From assembly GCA_943736015.1 (NCBI GenBank), contig OX031071.1, positions 33,760,619 to 33,824,618 on the forward strand: a stretch of 64,000 nucleotides of DNA, in the 5' to 3' direction. The notes beneath the pieces were generated by a model. It did not search any database, had not been told where the DNA came from, and was given only the letters and a program-made list of their open reading frames with translations. Below are positions 55,208 to 64,000 of this stretch, in pieces (the stretch's first letter is position 1; every line of letters starts with the position of its first letter). Origin of the DNA: Tridacna crocea (taxonomy: Eukaryota > Mollusca > Bivalvia > Cardiida > Cardiidae). The position numbers were made by a program, and so were the translations under genes.

Positions 55208-55345
55208 ATTTAACCCTTAGGCTGCTAAGCGCGACTCAAGGACCTTTTGGAGTTAGTGTATGTCAAGATCATACTGTACAGAACGTGCAGTCTGATAGTG
55301 GATCTACGCTGTCTGATCTTGGATCTACTTTTTGTCCTAAGGGCT
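55208..55345 (-). repeat. Family B fragment with TTAACCCTTAGG end
   Basis: TTAACCCTTAGGCTGCTAAGC, then AGTGTATGTCAAGATC and GTGCAGTCTGATAGTGGATC. The TTAACCC terminus suggests that family B may also be TTAA-flanked. Confidence 0.7.
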
Positions 55346-55394
55346 TAAAACCTTTACCATAGGATACCAAGTTTAATAGTTCTGAGGTAGATTT

Positions 55395-55475
55395 TTATGA
55401 AAACATTGCGGAAAAAGGAGAAGATAGTTTCATTGTGCATTTTCTCCTTTTTTTCACACATATTTGTCGTTTCTT
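55395..55475 (+). mobile_element. TTAA-MITE A core fragment
   Basis: GAAAACATTGCGGAAAAAGG and CATTTTCTCCTTTTTTTCAC with a changed centre. Another core fragment is at 56,745-56,785. Confidence 0.6.
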
Positions 55476-55682
55476 TTAGCCATTTTTACCTCATTTATTT
55501 ATTTAGTTATTTATTTATGTATACAACTATCTTTAATTTTGACAGGTGTACACTTTTGCAGTTTACAACAGGATTAATGCTCAAAAAAGAGAAAGACACA
55601 AATCGGTAGAATACAATGTTCAAAGTATGCAGAAAAAATCTATACACACATATCTCGTTTACAGTTTTGCCTTCTTCAACTC

Positions 55683-55911
55683 TTAACCAATTATCACATA
55701 CTCCCTACTTTTGACGACCCTGAAAAAGAAGCCTTTAGAAAACATTGTGGGAAAAGGAGAAAATGCTGGTTACCAGCGTTTTCTCCTTTTCCCACAAAGT
55801 TTTCTACCCTTCACAAAACAAATTTCAAATTTTCAGTCACTTTTATTTTGTCGTCTGCAAATATTTCCGATTTGGACAAGCCTGAAATATTGTCGTTTGG
55901 TAATGAGTTAA
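55683..55911 (+). mobile_element. TTAA-MITE A, near-consensus full copy
   Basis: TTAA at 55,683-55,686 and 55,908-55,911 with an almost perfect palindrome. It contains the recurring 66-codon frame. Confidence 0.92.
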
Positions 55912-56011
55912 ATACTCTTGACTGGTCGACGACAAACTTTTTAGTTTTGCTCAAGTTGAATAATTGATTGTATAGTGTCTGACGTCCTTTACAACATGTA
56001 TTCAGTTGTAC

Positions 56012-56640
56012 CGCTGAGCCAGTGCAGCTATCCATACTTTTCTGAAGTTTATTCTACATTACTTCGCACATTCCTTCCCAAGCCATTGCCTGCTTACCCT
56101 CACTGAACCATCGTCGAAACAATGATCCTCGACAAAAGAGGAGTAAACAAAATAATTACAGTCAGGCCTATATCGCTGAGCCAGTGCAGCTATCCATAAT
56201 TTCCTGAAGTTTATTCTACCATTAATTCGCAAATTCCTTCCCAAGTCATTGCCTGCTTACCCTCACTGAACCGTCGTCGAAACAATGATCCTCGACAAAA
56301 GACGAATAAACAAAATAATTTCAGTCAGGCCTATATCGCTGAGCCAGTGCAGCTATCCATACTTTTCTGAAGTTTATTCTACCATTACTTCGCACATTTC
56401 TTCCCAAGTCATTGCCTGCTTACCCTTACTGAACCGTCGTCGAAACAATGATCCTCGACAAAAGAGGAATAAACAAAACAATTTCAGTCAGGCCTATATC
56501 GCTGAGCCAGTGCAGCTATCCATACTTTCCTGAAGTTTATTCTACCATTACTTCGCACATTCCTTCCCAAGTCATTGCCTGCTTACCCTCACTGAACCGT
56601 CGTCGAAACAATGATCCTGGACAAAAGAGAAATAAACCCT
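56012..56640 (+). repeat. 163-bp tandem array, about 4 copies
   Basis: CGCTGAGCCAGTGCAGCTAT starts units at 56,012, 56,174, 56,337 and 56,500. Units are more than 95 percent alike by eye. Since 163 is not a multiple of three, the frames through it shift and the predicted peptides are not credible. Confidence 0.95.
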
Positions 56641-57064
56641 GTGCCTTTGATTATAACCGATAATTGGAAAGAATTTCATCATAATTTAAAATGTTTGCAG
56701 CTAAATTGTTGATCTTTCTGAAATTATAACATTCGCTCCAATAGGACTGAAAACATTGTGGGAAAAGGAGAAAATTCATGCTGCCGGAACTTTATTTAAG
56801 TTTTTCAAACAAACATGGGGAATTTTTGGTACAGGGTACAATGACAAAAGACGTATCTAATTATAAAATTGTTTGATCTAGCAACGCTAGCCGTGTGACA
56901 ACACAATACACAGTAATAGACTAGATCTATATAGTCTGGTGTTTGATCGGGCTTCATCATTCCTGCCGTGTTGTCGTTGAGAGTTCAAATCGTCAAAATA
57001 GAACTTTGATAAAACGTGACAATAAATCATATATTTGGGGGAAACGATTAGGTACAGTCGTGCA

Positions 57065-57124
57065 TGTAAGTACACATTATTTATTTATTTATTGTTGTTG
57101 TATAACTCTCATATATGTAAATAC

Positions 57125-57158
<34 letters not shown>

Positions 57159-57245
57159 TTGCTATTGTGTATCTCTCATACATGTGAGTACAAATTATTT
57201 ATTTATTTATTTATTTACTTATTTATTTATTTATTTATTGTTGCG
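57065..57245 (+). repeat. TTTA microsatellite in a higher-order pattern
   Basis: Three TTTA runs (about 4, 8 and 14 units) separated by similar roughly 40 bp spacers containing CTCTCATA and GTAAATACAAA or GTGAGTACAAA. The runs lengthen from left to right. Confidence 0.93.
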
Positions 57246-57378
57246 TAGCTCTGAGTCATAAGTCTATTTAAATTTCGCATCATTGTGTTACTCACGGTTT
57301 TTATTTAATATTTGATTTATTTTATGCAGATAGGTTTCTTTTTGTTTATGGAAGTCGTATAACTTGTAAGTGAATGTG

Positions 57379-57606
57379 TTAACTCCTTACTAAAGGACAA
57401 AATTTTAGGCTGGTCGAAATTGAAAGCGCTTGCAAACAACAAATTAAACATGCCTCAAAAATTGAAATTTGTTTCCAGCAGGGTAGAAAACATTGTAGGA
57501 AAAGCAGAAAATGCTGGTTACCAGCATTTTCTTCTTTTCCCACAATGTTTTCAGAGGGCTTCTATCTCAGGGTCGTAAAACCATGGATTGTTTGGTAGGG
57601 GGTTAA
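57379..57606 (-). mobile_element. TTAA-MITE A, full copy
   Basis: TTAA at both ends (57,379-57,382 and 57,603-57,606). CCAGCAGG subtype. The palindrome has two mismatches. Confidence 0.9.
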
Positions 57607-57789
57607 TCAATATCTGAATTTAGGTTTTTACCATCATTACATAGAATTCTTTTTTCCCAATAAGAAATAAATATAATGGCGAGAAGGGAGAAATCGTTAT
57701 AAAATGATAATTGCAACTTTTTCAGTCATTTAGAATCTTAACTTTGTCACCCGATAAAGAGATTTCAGTGTACTATTCGTTTTTGTACT

Positions 57790-58014
57790 TTAACTTTTTC
57801 CCAAACAACAGATTTCGCACCCTTCCATATTGAAAGCATCTGCATACAAATATGAAACTGGTACAAATGAACTAAAGTTTTTATTTGGGATTGAAAATTT
57901 TGTGGGAAAGGGAGAAAAATGCTAATTTCCAGCTTTTTCTCCTTTTCCCACAATGTTTTCAAAAGGCCCTTCCCTCTGGTAGTAAAAACCCACGGTTGTT
58001 CGGTAAAAGGTTAA
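57790..58014 (-). mobile_element. TTAA-MITE A, full copy
   Basis: TTAA at 57,790-57,793 and 58,011-58,014. The palindrome centre is decayed (GCTAATTTCCAGCTTTTTC). Confidence 0.88.
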
Positions 58015-58769
58015 AGTGGGGTTGTTTCTGAAGTTTTAGAGAGAGAGACAGATTACTCATTGTTGAAAAAAGAAGACAAACGAGCACCATGGTTTCAACA
58101 TATTCAGAGTATGTCCCCTTATTTACCTCAAATACAGTATGTGGCTATTTCAGTTATGAAGCAAAGAGTAAACATAGTGGTCGAGTTTTCTAAATGAGAG
58201 AGGGAGAGAGAAATTCCCACCCAACAAATATAAGATACCATTTTGTATAGAAAAAATAAGTAGATCCATTTTCATTTTTTATGTAATATTGTTTTACGCA
58301 TACGAAAATTCACAAATTTGTAACATTAAAAGATAAATAGACAATAATTAAGATCTGATTCCTTTCGCACAAAATTTGTCTACAACTGTCACTATTGATA
58401 TAGCCTATAGATGTCTGATTGCGTAAGACAGAGTTTATTTATTCCCTTTATCTGTAATATTTCCCAGTTGTCCTACAACACAGTATTTTGTTCCACTAGC
58501 CAAAATTTTGGACAAATAGTATCAAACCCTTAAGACAATGGTATAGGGCTAAGACAATAGGTCATCAGGTGGAGTGCGTAGAAAAATATCAAAGTGCTTG
58601 GAACCTGCATTGCATTAAACGCGGGGTTAATAATTTGTACCTTTTGTTTTATGTTCTTATTTTCTCTTTCGCCATAGCACGAAGACATTACAATTTGTAT
58701 TTTTCATGTATATTTCCTACCATATTTACTACTAAAAACTGTTGTAAATTTTTGTCAAAATACATTTCT
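58015..58769. other. Stretch without recognised feature
   Basis: GA-rich patches (GAGAGAGACAG, GAGAGAGGGAGAGAGAAA) and AT-rich sequence. No gene or mobile-element end recognised. Confidence 0.45.
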
Positions 58770-59700
58770 CAGCTCACCTGATCACGAAGTGCTCATGGTG
58801 AGCAACTGCGATCATACTGTATCCGGCGTCCGGCGTCAACTTTTTATCTTGTGTACGCTCTAGAGGCCACATTTTCAGTCCGATACTCATGAAACTTATT
58901 CAGAATGTTTGTTTCAATAAAATCTCGGACGACCACGAAAATGGGTCATGTCGAGTCAAAATCTAGGCCACTAGTCAAATCTGAGGGATATCTGGTGTGC
59001 GCTCTAGAGCCCAGATTTCTTGTCCAATACTCCTGAAAGTTGGTCAGAATGTTTTTGATAACATTTCGGTTGAGTTTGAAAATTGGTCGTGTCGGGTCAA
59101 AAACTAGGTCAACAGATCAAATATGAGAAAAACTTGTGTACGCTCTAGCGGCATCATTTTCGGGCAAAAACTCTTCAAAATTGGTAAGAGTGTTTGTCTT
59201 GATGACAACTCGGATGAGATTGAAAAAAGAAAAAAATCGGGTAAAAACTAGGTCACGAGGTCAAATCTTAGAAAACCCTTTCCTACACTCTAGAAGCCAC
59301 ATTTTCCGTCCCTCACTCTTGAAAGTTATTCTGAATGTCTGTCTGTATGATATCTCCGACGAGTTCGAAAATGGGTTAAAAACTACGCCACCGAGTCAAA
59401 TTTTAGAAAAAACCTTGTGCACGCTGTAGAGGCCACATTTATGATAAAAAACGCCTGAAAAATGGTCTGAATGTTTGCCTTTATGATATCTCAGACGAGT
59501 TTGAAAATGGGTCATGTCGAATCAAAAACTACGTCACAAGGTCAAATCTTAGAAAAACATTGTGTATGAAGTAGAGGACACATTTTTAGTCCAAAACCAC
59601 TGAAAGTTGATCAGAATATTTGTCTGGATGATATCTCATAGGTTTTCAAAAATGGGTCATGTCGGATCAAAAACTAGGTCATCACAGAAAATAATTTTCA
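58770..59700 (+). repeat. GCTCACCTGAGC-type tandem repeat element, third copy
   Basis: Head CAGCTCACCTGATCACG with GCTCATGGTGAGC. About five monomers follow with GTGTACGCTCTAGAGGCCAC, TTTGATAACATTTCGG-like and AACTAGGTCA motifs. It lacks the GGGCCATCATGGCC tail seen at 35,150. Confidence 0.75.
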
Positions 59701-59829
59701 TGTTTTTTCTTATCGCTTACAAAATTTGAGTACATGTATTTTATGCTTCTCTGTTTAAGCTGTTTTGGCTGGTAGACACCACGCATGCGCAAGCATCTAG
59801 TTTTCCTTTTTTATGGAAAAAGAGAGTCC

Positions 59830-60058
59830 TTAACCCATTAACACACAATCCATACTTTCGACGTCCCTGAGAAAGGAGCTTTTAGAAAACGTTGTGTGAA
59901 AAGGAGAAAATGCTGGTAACCAGCATTTTCTCCTTTTCCCACAATGTTTCCTACCCTTAACAAAACAAATTTCAAATTTTCAGTCACTTTTATTTTGTCG
60001 TCTGCAAATGCTTTCAATTTGGACAAGTCTAAAATTTTGTAGTCTGGTAATGAGTTAA
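59830..60058 (+). mobile_element. TTAA-MITE A, near-consensus full copy
   Basis: TTAA at 59,830-59,833 and 60,055-60,058. The palindrome is nearly perfect. 60,059-60,340 has only the segment related to 37,586-37,677. Confidence 0.92.
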
Positions 60059-60349
60059 GTTGGCAAAATCGAGAATATTTCCATCACAAGACCATGATTA
60101 ATGTCCAGATATATGTCACAATTTCTTTTTATTAACATTTCTTTTACTTGCTCCAATTTATAGTAGAAACAAAAGTGGCGGTTTAGAAGTTCGTACCAGT
60201 GTATTTCGATTGCTGGACAAAATAAGAGTTTATGACCCTATAACTATGTTTATACTTACTTGATATAATGCATCACAGGGATGCAATAAGCCCCCTTTTC
60301 ACAGAGCATGGGTTCGTGGATGGTAGGATGAAACATATGAATGACCAGC

Positions 60350-60520
60350 CCGAATAGCTCAAGTGGTAGAAGGTAGAACTTGTAAATATCTAACCTCGGG
60401 TCAATTCAGGGTGTTGGTTCGAGTCCAACGGCTGGCCATCTGAAATTGTTAATTATAATATTATTTCGGGTGCGACATTAAACCGAGGTCCCGTGTGACG
60501 GTGCTTTGCGCTGAGCACGT
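60350..60520 (+). mobile_element. tRNA-derived SINE
   Basis: A box TAGCTCAAGTG (60,355-60,365) and B box GTTCGAGTC (60,417-60,425) are on consensus. The tail is GGCTGGCCATCTGAAATTG and CATTAAACCGAGGTCCCGTG. The same family lies at 62,075-62,200 (minus) and 62,495-62,700. Confidence 0.85.
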
Positions 60521-60648
60521 TAACTCTTTACTCCATAGCGTTAACCCTTTACTCAGACGGGCAACCGGTAGCGACAATAAATAAACGAAAATAACCAAGA
60601 ATATGACTTGCGCAGACAACGATACCTGCTGACCTATGCAGGCTATAG

Positions 60649-61131
60649 GATGTAACACCAGAACGAAATGCTTCCGGGTCGTAGTATCAAAAGTAGTCCC
60701 CTTTGAAAATTTGATACCAAGCTCTCTGTCACACTGTTTTATCATGAAGTATGAGAGGACAGGTCTAAAATGAGTTTCTGAAGTTAATTTGATTAATTCC
60801 TCAGAGAATGAATGCATTTTATGTATCAGTATTTCTTTTAGGACTATTTTTTGATATGTGACCAGGCAAAGAGACATGGTCTATCACCAGTTAGGGCCTA
60901 GACCGACAGCAATTTTCCGAGGGTCCATATGTTTGAAGAGGAATAGCAAAAAAGTTCATCGCTCATGATGCCATTTTCTGCTGCTTTTTGTGGAGGGCAT
61001 TGAACATATATTTGAAGGAAAAAAATGCAAAGCTCCTGCTTCGTCAGGGCTGCAGCCAGTCAAAGACAGTGGTTTTTTACTATATTTTCAATGAGCGAAA
61101 AGGTTTCCGGTGTGACACCATAGGGTCTAAG
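60649..61131. mobile_element. Probable MITE with GTAACACC / GGTGTGAC ends
   Basis: An extra segment in the left arm of the third duplication. It begins CTATAGGATGTAACACCAGA and ends CCGGTGTGACACCATAGG, imperfect inverted ends. No target duplication was resolved. Confidence 0.5.
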
Positions 61132-61323
61132 AACGGGAAGTATCTCAAAGGTTTGCTGTCAGAATACGCGATAGACAGTTGTCGTTCCTGACAGGCTACA
61201 CGGACGAGAAAGAAAATCGAATAGTTTCAGATCCTTTAATCCGTAAGCTACTAAGCGTGACTTCAAGGACCTTTTGCGGATAGCATATTTGCAGTATAAT
61301 AAATTCGTTGTACGGTCACGTGA

Positions 61324-61430
61324 CAGGGGACTGGGAAACTTGTTCACGGCTGTGGTGAATCATATCGCCCCGAGTTCGGCTAGGGGCGACTTGATTCACC
61401 ACAGCCGTGAACAAGTTTCCAAGTCCCCTG
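61324..61430. mobile_element. Foldback hairpin element at the centre of the third duplication
   Basis: Arms of about 48 bp (CAGGGGACTGGGAAACTTGT through ATCGCCCC and the complement) differ at only a few positions around a loop of about 10 bases. It lies between the two arms of the inverted duplication. Confidence 0.85.
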
Positions 61431-61674
61431 CCACCTTACCATAAAACTAATAAAGTCACAATGGGACCTAGTGTTCAAAATTCAGCCGTCACATGATACA
61501 TGTTTCTCTGTTTGGCAGTAAAGTCGTGCGGCAACGAAAATCTAAAAGCTTCGTAGATAAGTAGATTAAAATTAGAGAGAAAAAAGATCTCTAAGAAGTT
61601 TGAAATGACCCGAGCACCTCGTATTGAAAAAGATATTTTTTTTTAAATCTTTTTCCTTCTATACGAATGAAATG

Positions 61675-62200
61675 AAGCTTTCGAGCCGATAACATCCCCA
61701 TTGTTTGCTATTTCAAAGATATTTTCGGAGAAGGATTTTACTTTATCGGACAGTGCAAGTTCAAGATCAGATTGTACGTTTTGTGCAGTCTTATCTTAAT
61801 CTATACTATCCACAAAAGGTTCTTGAGGTCACGCTTAGTAGCCTAAAGATTAAAGGATTTGTTCAAACTATTCTATTTTCTTCCTTGTCCGTGTAGCCTG
61901 TCAGGAACGACAACTGTCTATCATATATTCTTAAAACAAAGCATTGAGTTACTTCCCCGTGTTAGACCCACAGCAGGTCCTGCATAGTTCAATAGGTATC
62001 GTTGTCTGCGTATGTCATAGTCTTGATTTAATTTACGTTTATCTATCGTCGCCACCGGTTTCACTGTCACACGGGACCTCGGTTTAACGTCTCATCTGAA
62101 AGACTATTAGTAATTTTAGATGGCCAGCCGTGGGGATCTAACCCACACCCTCATGATCACGAGTTCTATGCTCTACCAACTGATCTATGCAGGCTGGTTT
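61675..62200 (-). repeat. Third inverted duplication, right arm: family B plus SINE
   Basis: 61,675-61,860 is a family B copy (GGACAGTGCAAGTTCAAGAT onward). 61,880-62,060 is the shared unique part. 62,075-62,200 is a minus-strand tRNA SINE with a decayed B box and the GACCTCGGTTTAACGTCTCA tail. 62,200-62,495 has nothing further recognised. Confidence 0.78.
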
Positions 62201-62494
62201 GTCACAGTCTTCGAAGATTTGACCTGTCTGATATGACGCATCGTTCCCCCGATATTGAGATGATTGTGGTAATACGCGCTATAAAGTAGCAATGGAGAAA
62301 ATAGCTTTTATCAATTGATACGTTTGAGAAAAAATCAGACCTGTTTTAGCTCCAGATTTCTCTAAACTGCTGAACATCACCAGGTAGCGTTTTATTGTGT
62401 GAACGTTTATTTTAATTTGAAATTCAAAGGAACGGTTGTCGCGTAGAAAAGTAGTCCGGTTTTGCCCCGCGGATGCCCAAATTAGATAGATAAG

Positions 62495-62700
62495 TATTTG
62501 TAGAATGCCAACTAGCGCGAGATAACGCAGTAGGTATGGCATAGGACTGGAGAACGTGATGTTTAGAGTCACTGAAGGATGTGGGTTTGATTCCAACAGC
62601 TGGCCACCCAAAATTATTAATAATCTTTCAGATGAGACGGTAAAACGAGGTCCCGTGTGACGGTGCCATGCATCGAGCACGTAAAAGAACCAGGCGAAAC
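62495..62700 (+). mobile_element. tRNA-derived SINE, decayed head
   Basis: B-box position reads GTTTGATTC (one mismatch). It is followed by CAACAGCTGGCCACCC and GAGGTCCCGTGTGACGGTGC. The A box is not preserved. Confidence 0.7.
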
Positions 62701-62946
62701 TTAACCTATTACCAAACATGAAAAAAATTAGACTGGTCCAAATTGAAAGCAATTGCAGGCGAAATAATAAACGGAATTCAAAAATTGAAATTTGTTTCCA
62801 GCAGGGTAGACAAAAGAATGGGAGAAGGAGAAAATGCTGGTAACCAGCATTTTCTCCTTCTCCCATTTTTTTCCATTCCCACAATGTTTTCAAAAGGTTT
62901 TTATCTGAGGTTCGTAAAAACCAAGGATTGTTTGGTACTGAGTTGA
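62701..62946 (-). mobile_element. TTAA-MITE A with a rewritten palindrome
   Basis: TTAA at 62,701-62,704; right end decayed to TTGA. Both arms carry the unusual ATGGGAGAAGGAG / CTCCTTCTCCCAT, and beyond it the right side still has the usual TTCCCACAATGTTTTC. It looks as if one arm was copied onto the other, leaving old sequence outside. Confidence 0.88.
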
Positions 62947-64000
62947 GATGGGTTTCGTGTTGTACCTACACCATACCCACTAACAATACTAACATCCCTC
63001 GGTGGTGGGGAGGAGGGGGGTGGGGGCGTCGCCCATATTTGTAGAATGGCATCTAGCGGGAGAGATAATGGATGAAAACTGAGAATCCATCCAATAGAAG
63101 AAAAACATTTCTAGTTCGGGAAAGAGTTTGTTAACTGTACTTGAGACCTTTATTAGTCTCTCATTGGACCTACTAAGTTGACAATTTGTGCATCTCATTC
63201 ATTAGGCCTAACCGATTCGGAATGGAAATTTTGGACTTTTAAATCAAAAGTGAGGTGTTTTGACTGTGGGACGTATTTATCCCAGTGTACAGCATGAAGA
63301 AAATAGGTGATACTGTCATTTTTCACAGATTTTATCGGTAAATTCTTTTGACAAGTCCAAATATAGATCTAACAGACTTTCAACAGTATGATACTGGACT
63401 TTTTGCACTACAACTAGTGCGCATGCGCGTAAAACTAGTGCGCATGCGCGTAAAGCGGACTTATGGGATCGAATTTCCTTGGCAACGAACGGCGTCCTCT
63501 GTGAATGAATGTCAACAATGGAAGCCGTCCTTCTGTAGTAAGAAGTTCTTACCAAGTCTTATCACTAGATTTTTTTCTGCCAATACTTTGACAAACGAGT
63601 TAGAAGTGATTACGTGATTTGGACATAATCGATCAGATTATAACCTTGAAAGGTAAAGTAGATCTACATAGCTTATATTTAGTCTTGAATCGATTTCAGT
63701 ACCCGGAAGTAAATTGTAAGGGCCTTAGACGCAATTTGTCACATTGTTCAATAGAATGAGGTGCGGAATCGCTAGCAAGAGAGCTCGGGGTCCTAATTTC
63801 TTCAAACTGAAGTAGATCTAGCTGATGATCAATCAATTCAGTTCAGATGGAAACGACCGTAATACGCGAGGTTAGATGTAGGTACGGAATCGGCCGAGTT
63901 TCACGATGAGTGAATTCAGAGGTCACCATACGTTACATAGAAATACCGAAATTGACCGAAATGGGTTGAAACGGACCGAAATGGGTTGAAACGGACCAGA
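62947..64000. other. Window end: mostly unassigned sequence
   Basis: A G-rich run (63,002-63,026), the NRF-1-like cluster, and a 20-bp tandem pair at the very end (GACCGAAATGGGTTGAAACG, 63,957-63,998) that may continue beyond the window. No gene is recognised. Confidence 0.45.
63411..63490. promoter_or_regulatory. Tandem NRF-1-like sites and an RFX half-site
   Basis: Two 21-bp direct units each hold TGCGCATGCGCG (63,418-63,429 and 63,439-63,450), the NRF-1 palindrome. TTTCCTTGGCAAC (63,474-63,486) resembles an X-box. The cluster is CG-rich in an AT-rich region, as in a housekeeping promoter. No recognisable first exon was found on either strand. The frames crossing it (63,316-63,555 minus, 63,348-63,617 plus) are unassigned. 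Confidence 0.4.

Larger units (their letters stand above)
60340..61290 (+). repeat. Third inverted duplication, left arm
   Basis: It matches the reverse complement of 61,790-62,195: SINE, CGCAGACAACGATACCT, GATAGACAGTTGTCGTTCCT, GACAGGCTACACGGAC and a family B end (TACTAAGCGTGACTTCAAGG). The left arm has an extra roughly 480 bp element at 60,649-61,131. The 138-codon frame at 60,461-60,877 (minus) spans SINE and this element and is not a gene. Confidence 0.82.

Noticed and set aside
60461-60877. 138-codon minus-strand frame
   Set aside because: It spans a SINE tail and an inserted element, and the inverted-duplication partner does not keep it open.
62279-62893. 204-codon minus-strand frame, the longest in the window
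   Set aside because: It runs across a MITE A, a tRNA SINE and the flank beyond. No domain was recognised, and the composite origin argues against a gene.

Overview
This 64 kb window is AT-rich, repeat-dense, intergenic DNA from an animal nuclear genome. The best guess is a marine bivalve mollusc. That rests on recalled knowledge of bivalve repeats (the long tandem family opening with GCTCACCTGAGC, tRNA-derived SINEs, abundant palindromic MITEs), because no host protein gene could be recognised. No long open frame looks like a conserved host protein. Most small open frames are chance frames inside repeats. The only recognisable protein homology is a dead mariner transposase near 40.8-41.1 kb.

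The window is mostly non-autonomous transposons inserted into one another. The dominant family, here called TTAA-MITE A, has about 45 full or partial copies. Each full copy is about 220-230 bp, bounded by TTAA, has inner ends CCC.../...GGG, and carries a central palindrome of about 31 bp per arm. This is the pattern expected of piggyBac-type miniature elements. Other elements bounded by TTAA are family C (38.1 kb), family E (0.6 and 7.0 kb), a CCCATTTATGCC-ended element (41.6-43.1 kb) and a 4.2 kb element (12.1-16.3 kb) that carries a long array of RFX/X-box-like palindromes.

Layout. 0-4.3 kb: nested and abutting MITE A copies, with one family E element whose interior has expanded into a 67-bp minisatellite. 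4.3-36.2 kb: a large imperfect inverted duplication. The left arm (4.3-29.0 kb) is swollen by insertions and the right arm (31.4-36.2 kb) is compact, with a 2.4 kb spacer containing a 7 x 119 bp array grown out of half a MITE A. Comparing the arms gives filled and empty sites that show the target duplications directly. Inside the left arm sit a 3 kb element with long inverted repeats (6.95-9.94 kb), a roughly 14 kb insertion (10.36-24.6 kb) holding the X-box element and a GGGCCC-ended element, and a 2.2 kb TA-flanked element (24.6-26.8 kb). 36.2-44 kb: mixed repeats, family C, a mariner with roughly 190-bp terminal repeats, and the CCCATT element. 44-55 kb: two miniature LTR retrotransposons (TRIMs) with a tRNA-Pro-type primer site and Pol III A/B boxes inside their LTRs. 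One of them split a 60-bp tandem array, and the other has a three-LTR tandem structure. A second inverted duplication lies at 50.1-53.5 kb. 55-64 kb: a 163-bp tandem array, a TTTA microsatellite, more MITE A, a third inverted duplication (60.3-62.2 kb) with a hairpin element at its centre, and a tandem NRF-1-like site near 63.4 kb.

There is no operon or pathway to describe. The biological content is how these elements insert, copy and seed tandem arrays. All family names are local labels and need checking against repeat libraries.
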